This document shows positions 11,606 to 21,714 of a DNA stretch of 64,000 bases, in pieces (position 1 is the first letter of the stretch; each line of letters begins with the position of its first letter). The notes under the pieces were generated by a model. That model saw only the letters and a list, made by a program, of their open reading frames with translations. It was not told where the DNA came from and did no database searches. Location: NCBI GenBank assembly GCA_033557465.1, contig CM066037.1, positions 208,567,156 to 208,631,155 of the forward strand, written 5' to 3'. This DNA comes from Ichthyophis bannanicus (taxonomy: Eukaryota; Chordata; Amphibia; Gymnophiona; Ichthyophiidae). Made by a program: the position numbers and the translations under genes.

Positions 11606-11879
11606 TGGAATAAATGGAAACCTACAAGCTCAATCATATGAAATATTAGTCAAAAAGGGAAGAAGACAATCTAACAAAGAGTAACTGTATGTTTACATCA
11701 AGCTTTCAAGCCTGCCTGAGTGAATCCTCCTCCTCCCCCCCACTGCTGAGGTATTGTGTAGCCTTCTTCCTGTTTCCTCCACGTGTGCATAGTCTGTTTT
11801 AGTCTGCTTTTCTCTGATCAGAGAAGAGCAGTGCTTTTTACAGTGCTCTGCTAGAGAAGTAGATATTTGTCTCCTGTGA
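11606..11879. other. No recognisable element
   Basis: Mixed sequence after the DIRS-B0 end. It may include the outermost CR1 5' leader, but I cannot place a boundary. Confidence 0.35.
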
Positions 11880-11898
11880 CACCTTGCTGTGAGTTCTA

Positions 11899-11960
11899 GC
11901 TGTTTATTAATTATTTATTGTTTGTCTAACTGTTTATTTAATTATTTATTGTTTGTCTTA
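11899..11960. repeat. Two tandem copies of a 30-bp AT-rich unit
   Basis: The word ctgtttatt(t)aattatttattgtttgtct is repeated twice back to back with one base difference. It lies in the probable 5' leader of the CR1 copy that follows. Confidence 0.7.
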
Positions 11961-12362
11961 GTGGTGTGCTAGTTCAGCCTTCTCAGCTATAACTTACCTT
12001 GCCTCTCTCAACTAACTGGGCTTTGTGTGGTACCCCCTTCCCACCTGCTGAGGGTTCAGGACAGGGTACCTTGTAACTGCCCTCATTAATAGGACTTATC
12101 TCCCTCCCTCCCCAGCACCCACCCACCCCTGGGGTAATTGTAGTTTTATAGGTACTTGCACATCTTAGAGGAAAGGGGCTGCTCTCAGGTGCAGCTCGTT
12201 ATCCAAATCAGTCATACACAGAGGACCTGAGATTAATTACTTAAGCTTCAGGTACACAAGGTGTATTAGGGGTATTAGATACACTTTTATTGGTATAAGC
12301 ATCCACACCAATCCTTATTATATACAGAATTTAAAAGACCTAAACACAAGCTTTAAACTAAG

Positions 12363-13283
12363 ATGCAGACAGAAGTCCAGCAACGAGATGGGGGTTCTCC
12401 GGTCTTTTGCATTGAGTGTCACATGTATGATTTTCTCCCAGTTGGTGAGAGGTCTTACGTATGCACTAAGTGCAAAGAACTCTTTACTCTCAGGGAACGA
12501 GTCCGTTCTCTAGAGGCTAGAGTAGCAGACCTGGAAGACATAAGAAAGACAGAGAAGTACATGGACGAGACCTACAGCGATATAGTCCTGAAGTCCCACC
12601 TCCAGTCTGGCAGCATCCCTGTTGCCATGGAGGAGAGAGGTCACGTGACAGGAGAGCATCACCCTGGTGTGGCAGGAAGTGATCCTGTAACTAGGACCTG
12701 TCCTCCAGGTGATGTAAAACCCTCTCGCACCGAGGACGTTTCTCCAGGGCCATGTCCCCATGAGGGGAGGGTCAGGACAGCTGTTATAGTTGGTGATTCA
12801 ATCATTAGGAATGTAGATAGCTGGGTGGCTGGTGGACGTGAGGATCGCCTGGTAACATGCCTGCCTGGTGCGAAGGTAGCGGACCTCACGCACCGCCTAG
12901 ATAGGATCATAGATAGTGCTGGGGAGGAGTCTGCTGTCTTGGTACATGTTGGTACCAATGACATAGGAAAATGTGGTAGGGAAGTTCTGGAGGCTAAATT
13001 TAAGCTTTTAGGTAGGAAGTTGAAATCCAGAACTTCCAGGATAGCGTTCTCCGAAATGCTTCCTGTTCCACGTGCAGGACCCAAAAGACAGGCAGAGCTC
13101 CGGAGTCTCAATGCGTGGATGAGACAATGGTGCAAGGATGAGGGTTTTGGATTTGTTAGGAACTGGGGAACATTCTGGGGAAAGGGGGGGCTCTTCCGAA
13201 GGGATGGGCTTCACCTTAATCAGGATGGGACCAGACTGCTGGCATTAACCTTTAAAAAAGAGATAGAGAAGCTTTTAAACTAG
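12363..13283 (+). CDS. CR1 ORF1 protein with SGNH/GDSL esterase-like domain
   Basis: A 306-codon open frame with an ATG start. The N-terminus has a Cys cluster (CIEC about residue 16, then CTKC about 35), followed by a short heptad-rich stretch (LRERVRSLEARVADLE, about 44-60) that may be a coiled coil. The C-terminal half is an SGNH hydrolase-like domain: VGDSIIRNV (block I Ser), a GTNDIGK box with the block III Asn, and DGLHLNQDG with the block V Asp/His. CR1 ORF1 proteins commonly pair a zinc-finger-like region with an esterase domain and are thought to bind LINE RNA. All the key catalytic residues can be seen and the frame is intact, so the protein could still be made. ORF2 starts 35 bases downstream in another frame. 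Confidence 0.88.
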   Translation: MQTEVQQRDGGSPVFCIECHMYDFLPVGERSYVCTKCKELFTLRERVRSLEARVADLEDIRKTEKYMDETYSDIVLKSHLQSGSIPVAMEERGHVTGEHHPGVAGSDPVTRTCPPGDVKPSRTEDVSPGPCPHEGRVRTAVIVGDSIIRNVDSWVAGGREDRLVTCLPGAKVADLTHRLDRIIDSAGEESAVLVHVGTNDIGKCGREVLEAKFKLLGRKLKSRTSRIAFSEMLPVPRAGPKRQAELRSLNAWMRQWCKDEGFGFVRNWGTFWGKGGLFRRDGLHLNQDGTRLLALTFKKEIEKLLN

Positions 13284-13318
13284 AAATTAGGGGAAAGCCG
13301 ACAGTCACCCAGGAGTGC

Positions 13319-16288
13319 ATGGTTTGGACAAAGGTATCCTTGAAGGATACTACCAAAAGCAGTGAGGTTCCAAAAGGGAGTATAGTAGCCCAAATGCCCT
13401 TGAGTAAGGAGCAGACAGAGCATAAAGATTCCAAATTACCCCTGCCTACCAATAGCCAGATTAATATGAATAAAATACAGTCTCTAAAATGCTTGTATGC
13501 CAATGCTAGAAGTCTAAACAATAAGATGAGAGAGTTAGAATATATAGCACTGAATGAGAGGTTAGATATGATTGCACTCTCAGAGACATGGTGGAAGGAG
13601 GATAACCAGTGGGACACTGTGATACCTGGATACACACTATATCGTAATGATAGAGCTGATCAAATTGGTGGAGGGGTTGCGCTCTATGTTAGAGAGGGCA
13701 TTGAGTCAGAAAGGATTAAAGTTTTGCAGGGAACAAAATTTGCTGTAGAATCTCTATGGATTGAAATTCCATTTATGAAGGGGAAGGTGATGGCAGTTGG
13801 AGTATACTATCGACCGCCTGGCCAGAATGAACAAATGGATGATGAAATGCTCAAAGAAATCAAGGAAGCTAAGAAAAGTCACAACAGAGTAGTAATAATG
13901 GGTGATTTCAATTACCCCGGTATCGACTGGGTCAGTGTCACAGCAGGACAAGCTAAAGAGATAAAGTTTCTAGATGGAATAAATGACTGCTTCTTGGAGC
14001 AGCTGGTTCATGAACTGACCAGAGGGGAAGCCATACTGGACCTAGTCCTTAGTGGAACGCCAGATCTGGTGCAAGAAATAAGGGTGTTGGGACCACTTGG
14101 CAATAGTGATCATAGTATGATCATGTTTGATTTAATTAGTGGAGGACAGATAGTAAAGGCATCCACAGTACTATCTTTTAACTTTCAAAAGGGAGACTAT
14201 GATAGAATGAGGAATATAGTTAGGAAAAAACTAAAAGGAGCGGTTCCAAAGGTTAAAGACTTACAGCAAGCTTGGGTGTTATTTAAAAATACTATCCTCG
14301 AAGCCCAGACCAGCTGTATTCCATGCATTAGGAAAAGTGGAAGAAAGTCCAAAAAACTGCCAGCATGGTTTAAAGGTGAGGTCAGAGAGGCTGTTGCTGC
14401 CAAAAAAGCAACCTTCAGGAAATGGAAAAAAGAGCCAAATGATGAAAACTGGAAACAGCACAAGCACTGGCAAGTTAAATGCAAAGCACTGATAAGGCAG
14501 GCAAAGCGGGAATTTGAGAAGAAACTTGCTACGGAAGCAAAAACATGAAATAAAGACTTTTTCAAGTACATTCGTAGCAAAAGGCCTGTGAGAGAGTCAA
14601 TTGGACCATTAGATGATAGAGGGGTAAAAGGGGCAGTAAGAGGAAACAAGGCTATAGCAGAGAGACTGAATGAATTCTTTGCTTCGGTCTTTACTGAGGA
14701 AGATGTAGGGATGTTACCCAAGACTGAAGTGGTATTTAAAGGTGATACTGCAGAGGAATTGAGAGAAATATTGCTACACCGGGAAGATATATTACAACTA
14801 TTTGATAAACTGAATAGTAGCAAATCACCTGGACCGGATGGTATACATCCCAGAGTGTTGAAAGAACTGAAATATGAGATTGCAGACCTGCTATTGGTAA
14901 TCTGTGAACTTTCATTAAAATCATCTGTAATACCTGAAGATTGGAGGGTCGCCAACGTAACACCAATTTTTAAAAAGGGTTCCAGGGGTGATCCAGGAAA
15001 TTACAGACCGGTGAGCCTGACGTCAGTACCAGGAAAAATGGTAGAAACCATCATAAAGAACAAAATTACACAGCATGTAGATAGTCATGGCCTAATGGGA
15101 GACAGCCAACATGGCTTTAGACAAGGAAGATCTTGTCTTACTAATCTGATATGTTTTTTTGAAGGTGTGCATAAACAGGTAGACAAAGGTGAGTCGGTTG
15201 ATATAGTGTATCTGGACTTTCAGAAAGCTTTTGACAAAGTCCCCCATCAGAGACTTTTGGCGAAGCTAAAATGTCATGGGATAGGAGGCAGTGTACTATT
15301 GTGGATCGGGAACTGGTTAAAAGATAGAAAGCAGAGGGTAGGGCTAAATGGCCAATATTCCCAATGGAAAAAGGTGAATAGTGGAGTACCCCAGGGATCT
15401 GTACTGGGTCCGCTGCTTTTTGACATATTCATAAATGACCTGGAAAAGGGAATAACTAGTGAGGTTATCAAATTTGCAGATGACACAAAACTGTTTAAAG
15501 TTGTTAAAACCCAAGAGGATTGTGGAAAACTGCAGGAGGATCTGGATAAATTGGAAGACTGGGCATCCAAATGGCAGATGAAATTTAATGTGGACAAGTG
15601 CAAAGTTATGCACCTAGGAAAGAACAACCCACACTATAGTTACACGATGCAAGGCTCCACATTAGAAACCACCACCCAGGAAAAAGATTTAGGAGTCATC
15701 GTGGATAACATGTTAAAACCCTCCGCCCAGTGTGCAGCGGCGGCCAAGAAAGCAAATAGAATGCTAGGTATCATAAGGAAAGGGATGGAGAATAAAACAA
15801 AGGATGTAATAATGCCTCTGTATCGCTCCATGGTACGACCGCACCTTGAATATTGTGTGCAATTCTGGTCACCGTATCTTAAAAAGGACATAGCGTTATT
15901 AGAAAAAGTACAGAGAAGAGCCACCAAATTGGTGAAGGGGATGGAAGGCTACTCCTATGAAGAGAGGCTAAGAAGGTTAGGGCTCTTTAGCCTGGAGAAG
16001 AGACGGCTGAGGGGAGATATGATAGAGGTCTATAAATTAATGAATGGAGTGGAACGGATAAACGTGGATCAATTGTTTACGCTATCAGAGTATAGAAAGA
16101 CTAGGGGACATGTAATGAAGCTACAGGGTAAACTATTTAAGACAAATAAGAGAAAATATTTTTTCACTCAACGTGTAATCAAACTCTGGAATCTGTTACC
16201 GGAGGATGTAGTAAGGGCTGTTAGTATAGCTGGGTTTAAAAAAGGTTTGGACAAGTTCCTGGAGGAAAGGTCCATAAACCACTATTAA
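13319..16288 (+). pseudogene. CR1 ORF2, endonuclease-reverse transcriptase, one in-frame stop
   Basis: This frame is open from ATG 13319 to TAA 16288 except for a single TGA at 14546-14548. The 409-codon first part is the APE-type endonuclease: NARSLNNK, a SETWW catalytic Glu box, YRPPG, GDFNYPG, ILDLVLSG and the SDHSM catalytic His. The second part is the [13 protein letters not shown] residues ([13 protein letters not shown]), the [16 protein letters not shown] box, [13 protein letters not shown], and the FADDT catalytic pair. The C-terminal region has [12 protein letters not shown] and [12 protein letters not shown]. The reading continues normally beyond the stop ([12 protein letters not shown]), so one base change would account for the break. 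It is probably a recent insertion. Its use as a protein source is unlikely without stop readthrough. Confidence 0.88.
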
Positions 16289-16450
16289 AAAGGGACCGAG
16301 GATATCAATGCTTGACCCAGTACAAGCATTGTGGAACCTGTGTCTTTTGGGGATATTGCTAGGTATGTATGACCTAGATTGGCCACTGTTGGAAACAGGA
16401 TACTGGGCTTGATGGACCTCGGTCTGACCCAGTATGGCATGTCTTAAAAA
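16289..16450 (+). other. CR1-Y 3' UTR and 3' end
   Basis: It matches 18000-18150 of the second copy almost base for base, including gatatcaatgcttgacccag and ggaaacaggatactgggctt. It ends in the short gtctta tail where CR1 reverse transcription starts. Confidence 0.75.
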
Positions 16451-16620
16451 AGAAAAGGCAGGGAATTGGCAGCAAAGCCTTGAAATATTCCTAGGTATAA
16501 TCAGTAAGAAGGTGGAAAGTTTCCTAACAAAGGCTACTTGCTGACTTGGCTATATTTCTCAACTAGTAAAAAGCAGCAATAACTTGCAGGCAGTCAAACT
16601 AGGTAAGCTGTAAACTTGTA

Positions 16621-18150
16621 ATACCTGAGGATTGGAGGATGGCCAACGTAATGCCAATTTTTAAAAAGGGTTTCAGGGGTGATCCGGGAAACTACAGACC
16701 GATGAGCCTGACGTTAGTACTGGGAAAAATGGTAGAAACCATCATAAAGAACAAAACTGATGAACATGTAGATAGTCATGGCTTAATGGCAGACAGTCAA
16801 CATATCTTTAGAAAAGGAAGACCTTGTCTTACAAATCTGTTGTTTTGTTGAAGGTGTGAATAAACAGGTAGACAAAGGTGAGTCGGTTGATATAATGTAT
16901 TTGGACTTTCAGAAAGCCTTTGACAAGGTCCCTCATCAGCGACTTTTGGCAAAACTAAAGAGTCATGGGATAGGAGGCAGTGTACTATTGTGGATCAGGA
17001 ACTGGTTAAAAGATAGAAAGCAGAGGGTAGGGCTAAATGTCCAATTTTCCCAATGGAGAAAGGTGAATAGTGGTGTACCCCAGGGATCTGTACTGGGTCC
17101 GCTGCTTTTAGACATTCATAAATGACATGGAAAAGGGAATAACGAGTGAGGTTATCAAATTTGCAGATGACACAAAACTATTTAAAGTTGTTAAAACCCA
17201 TGAGGATTGTGGAAAATTGCAAGAGGATCTTGATAAATTGGAAGCCTGGGCATCCAAATGACAGATGAAATTTAATGTGGACAAGTGCAAAGTTATGCAC
17301 CTAGGGAAGAACCACCCAAACTATGGTTACACGATGCAAGGTTCCACATTAGGAACCACCACCCAGAAAAAAGATTTAGGCGTCATTGTGGATAACATGT
17401 TAAAAACCTCCACCCAGTGTGCAGCAGCGGCCAAGAGAGCAAATAGAATGCTAGGTATCATAAGGAAAGGAATAGAAAATAAAACAAAGGATATTATAAT
17501 GCCTCTGTATCGTTCCATGGTGCGACCGCACCTTGAATATTGTGTGCAATTCTGGTCGCCATATCTTAAAAAGGATATAGCTTTATTAGAAAAGGTTCAG
17601 AGAAGAGCCACCAAAATGGTAAAGGGGATGGAAGGATACCCCTATGAAGAAAGGCTAAAAAGGTTAGGGCTCTTTAACCTGGAAGAGAGACGACTGAGGG
17701 GAGATATGATAGAAGTCTTTAAATTAATGAACGGAGTGGAACGGGTAAACGTAGATCGACTGTTTACGTTATCAGAATACAGAAAGACTAGTGGACATGA
17801 AATGAAGCTACAGGGTAAACTATTTAAGACAAATAAGAGAAAATATTTTTTCACTCAACGTGTAATCAAACTCTGGAATTTGTTACCGGAGGATGTAGTA
17901 AAGGCTGTTAGTGTAGCTGGGTTTAAAAAAAGGTTTGGACAAGTTCCTGGAGGAAAGGTCCATAAACCATTATTAAAAAGGGACCCAGGATATCAATGCT
18001 TGACCCAGTACAAGCATTGTGGAACCTGTGTCTTTTGGGGAAACTGCTAGGTACGTATAACCTAGATTGGCAACTGTTGGAAACAGGATACTGGGCTTGA
18101 TGGACCTTGGTCTGACCCAGCATGGCATATTTTATGATCTTACAGCTAAC
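16621..18150 (+). mobile_element. CR1 LINE, family Y, 5'-truncated second copy
   Basis: It starts abruptly inside RT at the point equivalent to 14932 of the first copy and runs to the same 3' end. 5' truncation is typical of LINE insertions. It has the same orientation as the first copy and sits only about 170 bases after it, so this is a tandem arrangement of two insertions. The intervening 16451-16620 shows nothing I can name. Confidence 0.85.
16639..18040 (+). pseudogene. CR1-Y RT C-terminal half, frameshifted
   Basis: Three reading segments give the RT body. NYRPMSLTLVLGK is at 16639-16851; [17 protein letters not shown] to [12 protein letters not shown] at 16856-17125; and from 17265 the thumb and C-terminal region [24 protein letters not shown] and [12 protein letters not shown] 2-base deletion near 17115 hits the segment after the SVLGP box. 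A TGA at about 17261 replaces a Trp codon. One extra A in an A-run near 17930 shifts the last residues. The FADDT box is still readable at about 17160-17175, between frames. It is non-functional. Confidence 0.85.
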
Positions 18151-18404
18151 AGTTGGGAGATTACCTCCTCAGTGAAGGGGGTGGGGTGGTAAGGGCAATG
18201 AAAGATGATGGCAACAGCTAGAATAGCAAAATGGTCAAGATGAAATATACACTCAACTGGAATAAGATAGTGCAGACAGGGTAAGCTAAATGGTCCTTAC
18301 CTGCCAACATATGCATGTAAATCAACAAATAAAGAGATCTATATACTAAGCCATGATAACATGGCAGTATGAACAGACTATCTAATTCAACATTCAGCAT
18401 ACAT
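18151..18404. other. No recognisable element
   Basis: A short spacer between the CR1 3' end and the DIRS-A1 end. No motif is seen. Confidence 0.4.
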
Positions 18405-18760
18405 TAAAACAGTTACTCACCTGTAACAGGTGATCTCTGGGTATATATGGGTGACGTCAGCATCGATGGAGCCCGTGTAGGAATGCCCCCCAGCGTCCTA
18501 TAGGAAAGCCTTTGGGAGTACTCCACTGCGCTTGCGCGACTGCCTTCCCACTCTTCTGACTCCCTCTCCTCAGTTGGGTTTGTAGCTGAGAAGGAAGAGT
18601 AAAAATAACCCTACAACTCCATGGGGAGGAGGGTGGGTTGTGAAGACTAAATTCCTGCTGTTCCCAGAGATCACCTGTTACAGGTGAGCAACTATGCTAT
18701 ATCCAGGAACAAGCAGGAATGTAGTCTTCACATATGGGACTCCCTAGCTCCCAGATCTAC
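18405..18760 (-). repeat. DIRS-A1 3' terminal block with inverted arms
   Basis: Two inverted arms of about 40 bp (18411-18450 and 18655-18697) face each other across about 200 bases. Each arm carries the palindrome cacctgtaacaggtg or its complement (18418-18432, 18672-18686). Just inside lies the word set ggaacaagcaggaatgtagt, then cttcacatatgggactccct, present in every family-A copy; it probably corresponds to the internal complementary region of DIRS elements. Confidence 0.8.
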
Positions 18761-18929
18761 AAGATTTGGAAACCAAGTCAGAGATGTCGGACTGAGTTCA
18801 ACTGGACACAGACATCCCCACCATGGAGATCTGGATAACAGTGTGGGCAGGGGGTGGAGTTGTAGCTATGTTCCAAAGATATGCTGGAAGACCACCTGGC
18901 CAAAGGCCGCATCCCGGCAGGAGTTCTTG

Positions 18930-19830
18930 TCCGAGCAGTAGTGGGCGGCAAAGATGTGGATAGAGGACCAGGTTGCTGCCCGGCATATTTCATCAATGGC
19001 TACTGAGCGTAGACTAGCTACAGATGCCGCCATTGCTCAAACATTGTGAGTTATGACATGTCCTGTGAGGGAGAGTCCTGTCTGATCATAAGCGAAAGCA
19101 ATGCAGTCTGCTGGAAATCCGGCAGCCCCAGATGAATGGGGTCAAATGACACGAAGACTTGCAGTGATCCCGAGTCCTCTGGAGGTAGAAGGCCAGGACT
19201 CATTTACAATTGAGTGTGTGAAGTGTGGCCTCTGCACAGGAGAATAAGGTCTTGGGAAGAAGACCAGAAGTATGATGGATTGATTTATGTGAAATGGCGA
19301 TACCACCTTTGGTAGGAAGTATGGATGTGTCCTGAGGAAAACCTTGTCATGATGGAAACTGGTGTATGGTGGATAAGCCTGCAACTCACTAATGTGCCTG
19401 GCTGAGATCAGGGCCACAAGAAAAATGACCTTCCAAGTCAAGTAGCGCAGGTGGGTTGCTCTCAGGGGTTCAAATGGGGGTTTAGGAAGCTGGGCCAAGA
19501 CAACATTGAGATTCCATGCCAATAGAGGTGGCTGAATGGGTGGCTTAGAGAGGAGGAGGCCTCTCATGAAGCATGCCACTAAAGGGTGCATTGAGATGTG
19601 TTGGCCATCGATTGGTTTATGAAAATCTGCAATAGCACTTAGGTGAACTTGAACCGAATTGGTCTTAAGTCCTGAAGAGGACAAGTGTAATAGATATTGC
19701 AGGATTATGGATACTGGTGCGTCAAATGGATTGAGCACCATGATTCATATTTGCGCCATCTGCAGGAGTACGTCCTTCTGGTGGAAAATTCCTAGAAGCC
19801 AGGAAGATGTTTTTTACTTCATTAGACAGG
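18930..19830 (-). pseudogene. DIRS tyrosine recombinase (A1), broken
   Basis: Segments seen on the minus strand: LLHLSSSGLKTNSVQVHLS, FEPLRATHLRYLTWKV, LISARHISELQAYPPYTSF (catalytic Arg retained, but about 9-12 bases lost against LQALVADPPYTRF), and FLPKVVSPFHINQ. Beyond 19140 the frame is lost, and the His/Arg and Tyr boxes can be followed only in another frame toward 18930. A dead copy of the element's integration enzyme. Confidence 0.75.
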
Positions 19831-19849
19831 TTGAGATGCTGAAAGGCTA

Positions 19850-21484
19850 TGCTTTCAGCAGCCACACAGTCAGAGGGAGTGACCTCAGATTGGGATTTAA
19901 AACTGTTCCTGTGATAGAAAGTTCAGACTGCAACCTAGATGGATTGGATTCATCTATTGAAGTCGAAGAAGAAGGGAAAACCACGGCTGTCAAGGCCAGA
20001 AGTAGACTATGAGTATCATAGTGCCACCATCCCACTGGAGCTTGAAGAGGGTTTTTGGTATTAGAGATGGGGGGGGGGGGGGAGGAATGCATAAAGCAGT
20101 CCTCAACCCCAATGTAAATGAAATGCATCGTTTGCTTGGCTGAGTTTGGACGGAACTCTGGAGCAGAAATGCGGAGGTTTGGTGTTCTGTGGGGTAGCAA
20201 ATAGGTCAATGACTGGTGTTCCCTAGGCTTTGAATATCTGGGTTACCCTGTTTGGATGTAGACTCCACTCGTGTGGATGGAGAACCTGACTGAGTCTGTC
20301 CGCAAGTTGATTCTGCTCGCCCAGAATATATACTGCACGAAGGTGTATGTGGTGAGAGATGGCAAAGTTCCACAGGCAACAGGCCTCCTTGCAAAGGGGG
20401 AGTGAACCTGTTCCGCCCTGCTTGTACAAATAGAATATTGCCACTTGGTTTGTCCTTACCAGAACATGGCTGCTGGTGAGGTGATGGCAAAAAACCTGTA
20501 GGGCTTTAGAAATTGCCCAAAGCTCCCATAAATTGATCTGTAGGGATGACTGCTGGGTTGTCCAGAGGCCCTGAGTGGAGAGTGACTCCTAGTGGGCTCC
20601 CCAAACAACCTTGAACACATCTGTCTTAAAGGTGTGTTGAGGTTGAGGCATCCAAAAAGGTGATCCTTCGAGCAGGTTTGCTGGTGTGCACCACCACAGT
20701 AGGGAGTGCACTAATGGGCAGGTGATCCGAATGATCTCATTCAATTGTCCCGTGGATTGTGTCCATTGGGATGATAGGGTCCATTGTGCTAGGCACATAT
20801 GTAGTCGTGCATATGGCACTACATGCACTGTAGATGCCATATGGCCCAGGAGACGCAGGTAGTCCCGAGCCATTGATGATGTTTGTTGGCGCATGTGGGT
20901 AACTTGGTTAACTAGTCGGTCCATATGGTCCAGTGGTAGAAAGGCCTTGGATAGCTGAGCTGGGGTTAGTTGAGACATGTGGGTAACTAGGTTGACTAGT
21001 CGGTCCATATGGCCCAGTGGTAGTAAGGCCTTGGATAGCTGAGTTGGGGTTAGTTGAGACTTTGGGAAGTTTATTACGAATCCCAGGTGTAGCAGCAATA
21101 CTATGGTGGTCTGGCATGACGAGCAGAGTTCTTCTGGAGAGTCTGCCTTTACCAACCAGTCGTCCAAGTAGGGGAAGACAAAAATGTCTTTACTTCGCAG
21201 GTGGGTTGCTACCACTGGCATGCATTTTGTGAAAACTCTGGGAGCCGATGCTAGGCCAAAGGGGAGGACTCTGTACTGGTAATGGGCCCCCTGGAAAGTG
21301 AAATGGAGATATCTCCTGTGTCCTGGATGTATTAGGACATGAGTATATGCGTCTTTTAGATCTAGGGAACACAGCAAGTCTTGTTCCTGAAGATAGGGTA
21401 GGAGAGTTCCCAGAGAGATCATTTTGAACTTCTCCTTTATCAAGAATTTGTTGAGATTTCAGAGGACGAGAATAGACCTGAATC
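19850..21484 (-). pseudogene. DIRS RT, RNase H and methyltransferase-like region (A1)
   Basis: From right to left: KEKFKMISLGTLLPYL and the RT segment LCSLDLKDAYTHVLIHP (Asp of motif A). Then HYQYRVLPFGLASAPRVFTKCM and the catalytic box VFPYLDDWLV, intact, at about 21170. An internal tandem duplication of about 70 bases sits at 20895-21050 (THMSQLTPAQLSKAFLPL-like words repeated). RNase H residues NKFIFYLYKQGGTGS-like and LADRLSQVLHPHEW lie near 20223-20444. The methyltransferase-like tail is broken by a run of 14 G at 20069-20082. Several frame changes occur. Dead. Confidence 0.78.
20890..21045. repeat. Local tandem duplication inside DIRS-A1 RT
   Basis: The words gggtaactnggttnactagtcggtccata, cagtggtagnaaggcc and ttggatagctgagntggggt occur twice about 75 bases apart (20898-20975 and 20981-21055). 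Neither A2 nor A3 has the second unit, so this is a copy-specific duplication. Confidence 0.7.
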
Positions 21485-21486
21485 CT

Positions 21487-21619
21487 ACTACTACTACTAT
21501 TTAGCACTTATAGAGTGCCACGCACGCAGCACTGTACAGCTGACCTATAAGAGGCAGCCCACATACAAGAGAGTCCCTGCCCGTCAGGGTCATGCTCATC
21601 GGAGCTTACAATCCAGTCA
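21487..21619 (-). mobile_element. Short 133-bp SINE-like insert with (AGT)n tail
   Basis: A 7-bp duplication gaatcct (21480-21486 and 21620-21626) flanks it exactly. On the minus strand it ends in agtgctaaatagtagtagta, i.e. an (AGT)n tail, and carries gtaagctccgatgag and gggcagggactctc words. That style is common in the 3' ends of vertebrate LINEs and their SINEs. No protein is encoded. It split the DIRS-A1 RT codons. Confidence 0.75.
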
Positions 21620-21714
21620 GAATCCTCCTGACTTTTTTGGGATGAGGAAACATAGAAACATGATGACAGAAAAAGACCACATGGCCTATCTAGTCTGTCC
21701 TTCCATATCAACAA

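Larger units (their letters stand above)
11880..16450 (+). mobile_element. CR1 LINE, family Y, near full-length copy
   Basis: It has a leader, ORF1 (12363-13283), ORF2 (13319-16288, one internal stop) and a 3' UTR ending in gatggacctcggtctgaccc, then agtatggcatgtctta. This is the CR1-type 3' end, also present at 18100-18150. It is the best preserved LINE in the window. The 5' boundary is uncertain; 11880 is an estimate based on where the sequence changes character. Confidence 0.8.

Noticed and set aside
12659..13135. Minus-strand open frame opposite CR1 ORF1
   Set aside because: Antisense of the esterase-domain ORF; no motif, no start context.
14197..14955. Long open frame on the minus strand within CR1 ORF2
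   Set aside because: It is the antisense shadow of the clearly conserved plus-strand endonuclease/RT reading and shows no domain of its own.
16451..16620. Spacer between two CR1 copies as a functional promoter
   Set aside because: I see no element beyond ordinary sequence, and CR1 promoters lie in the 5' leader that the second copy lacks.
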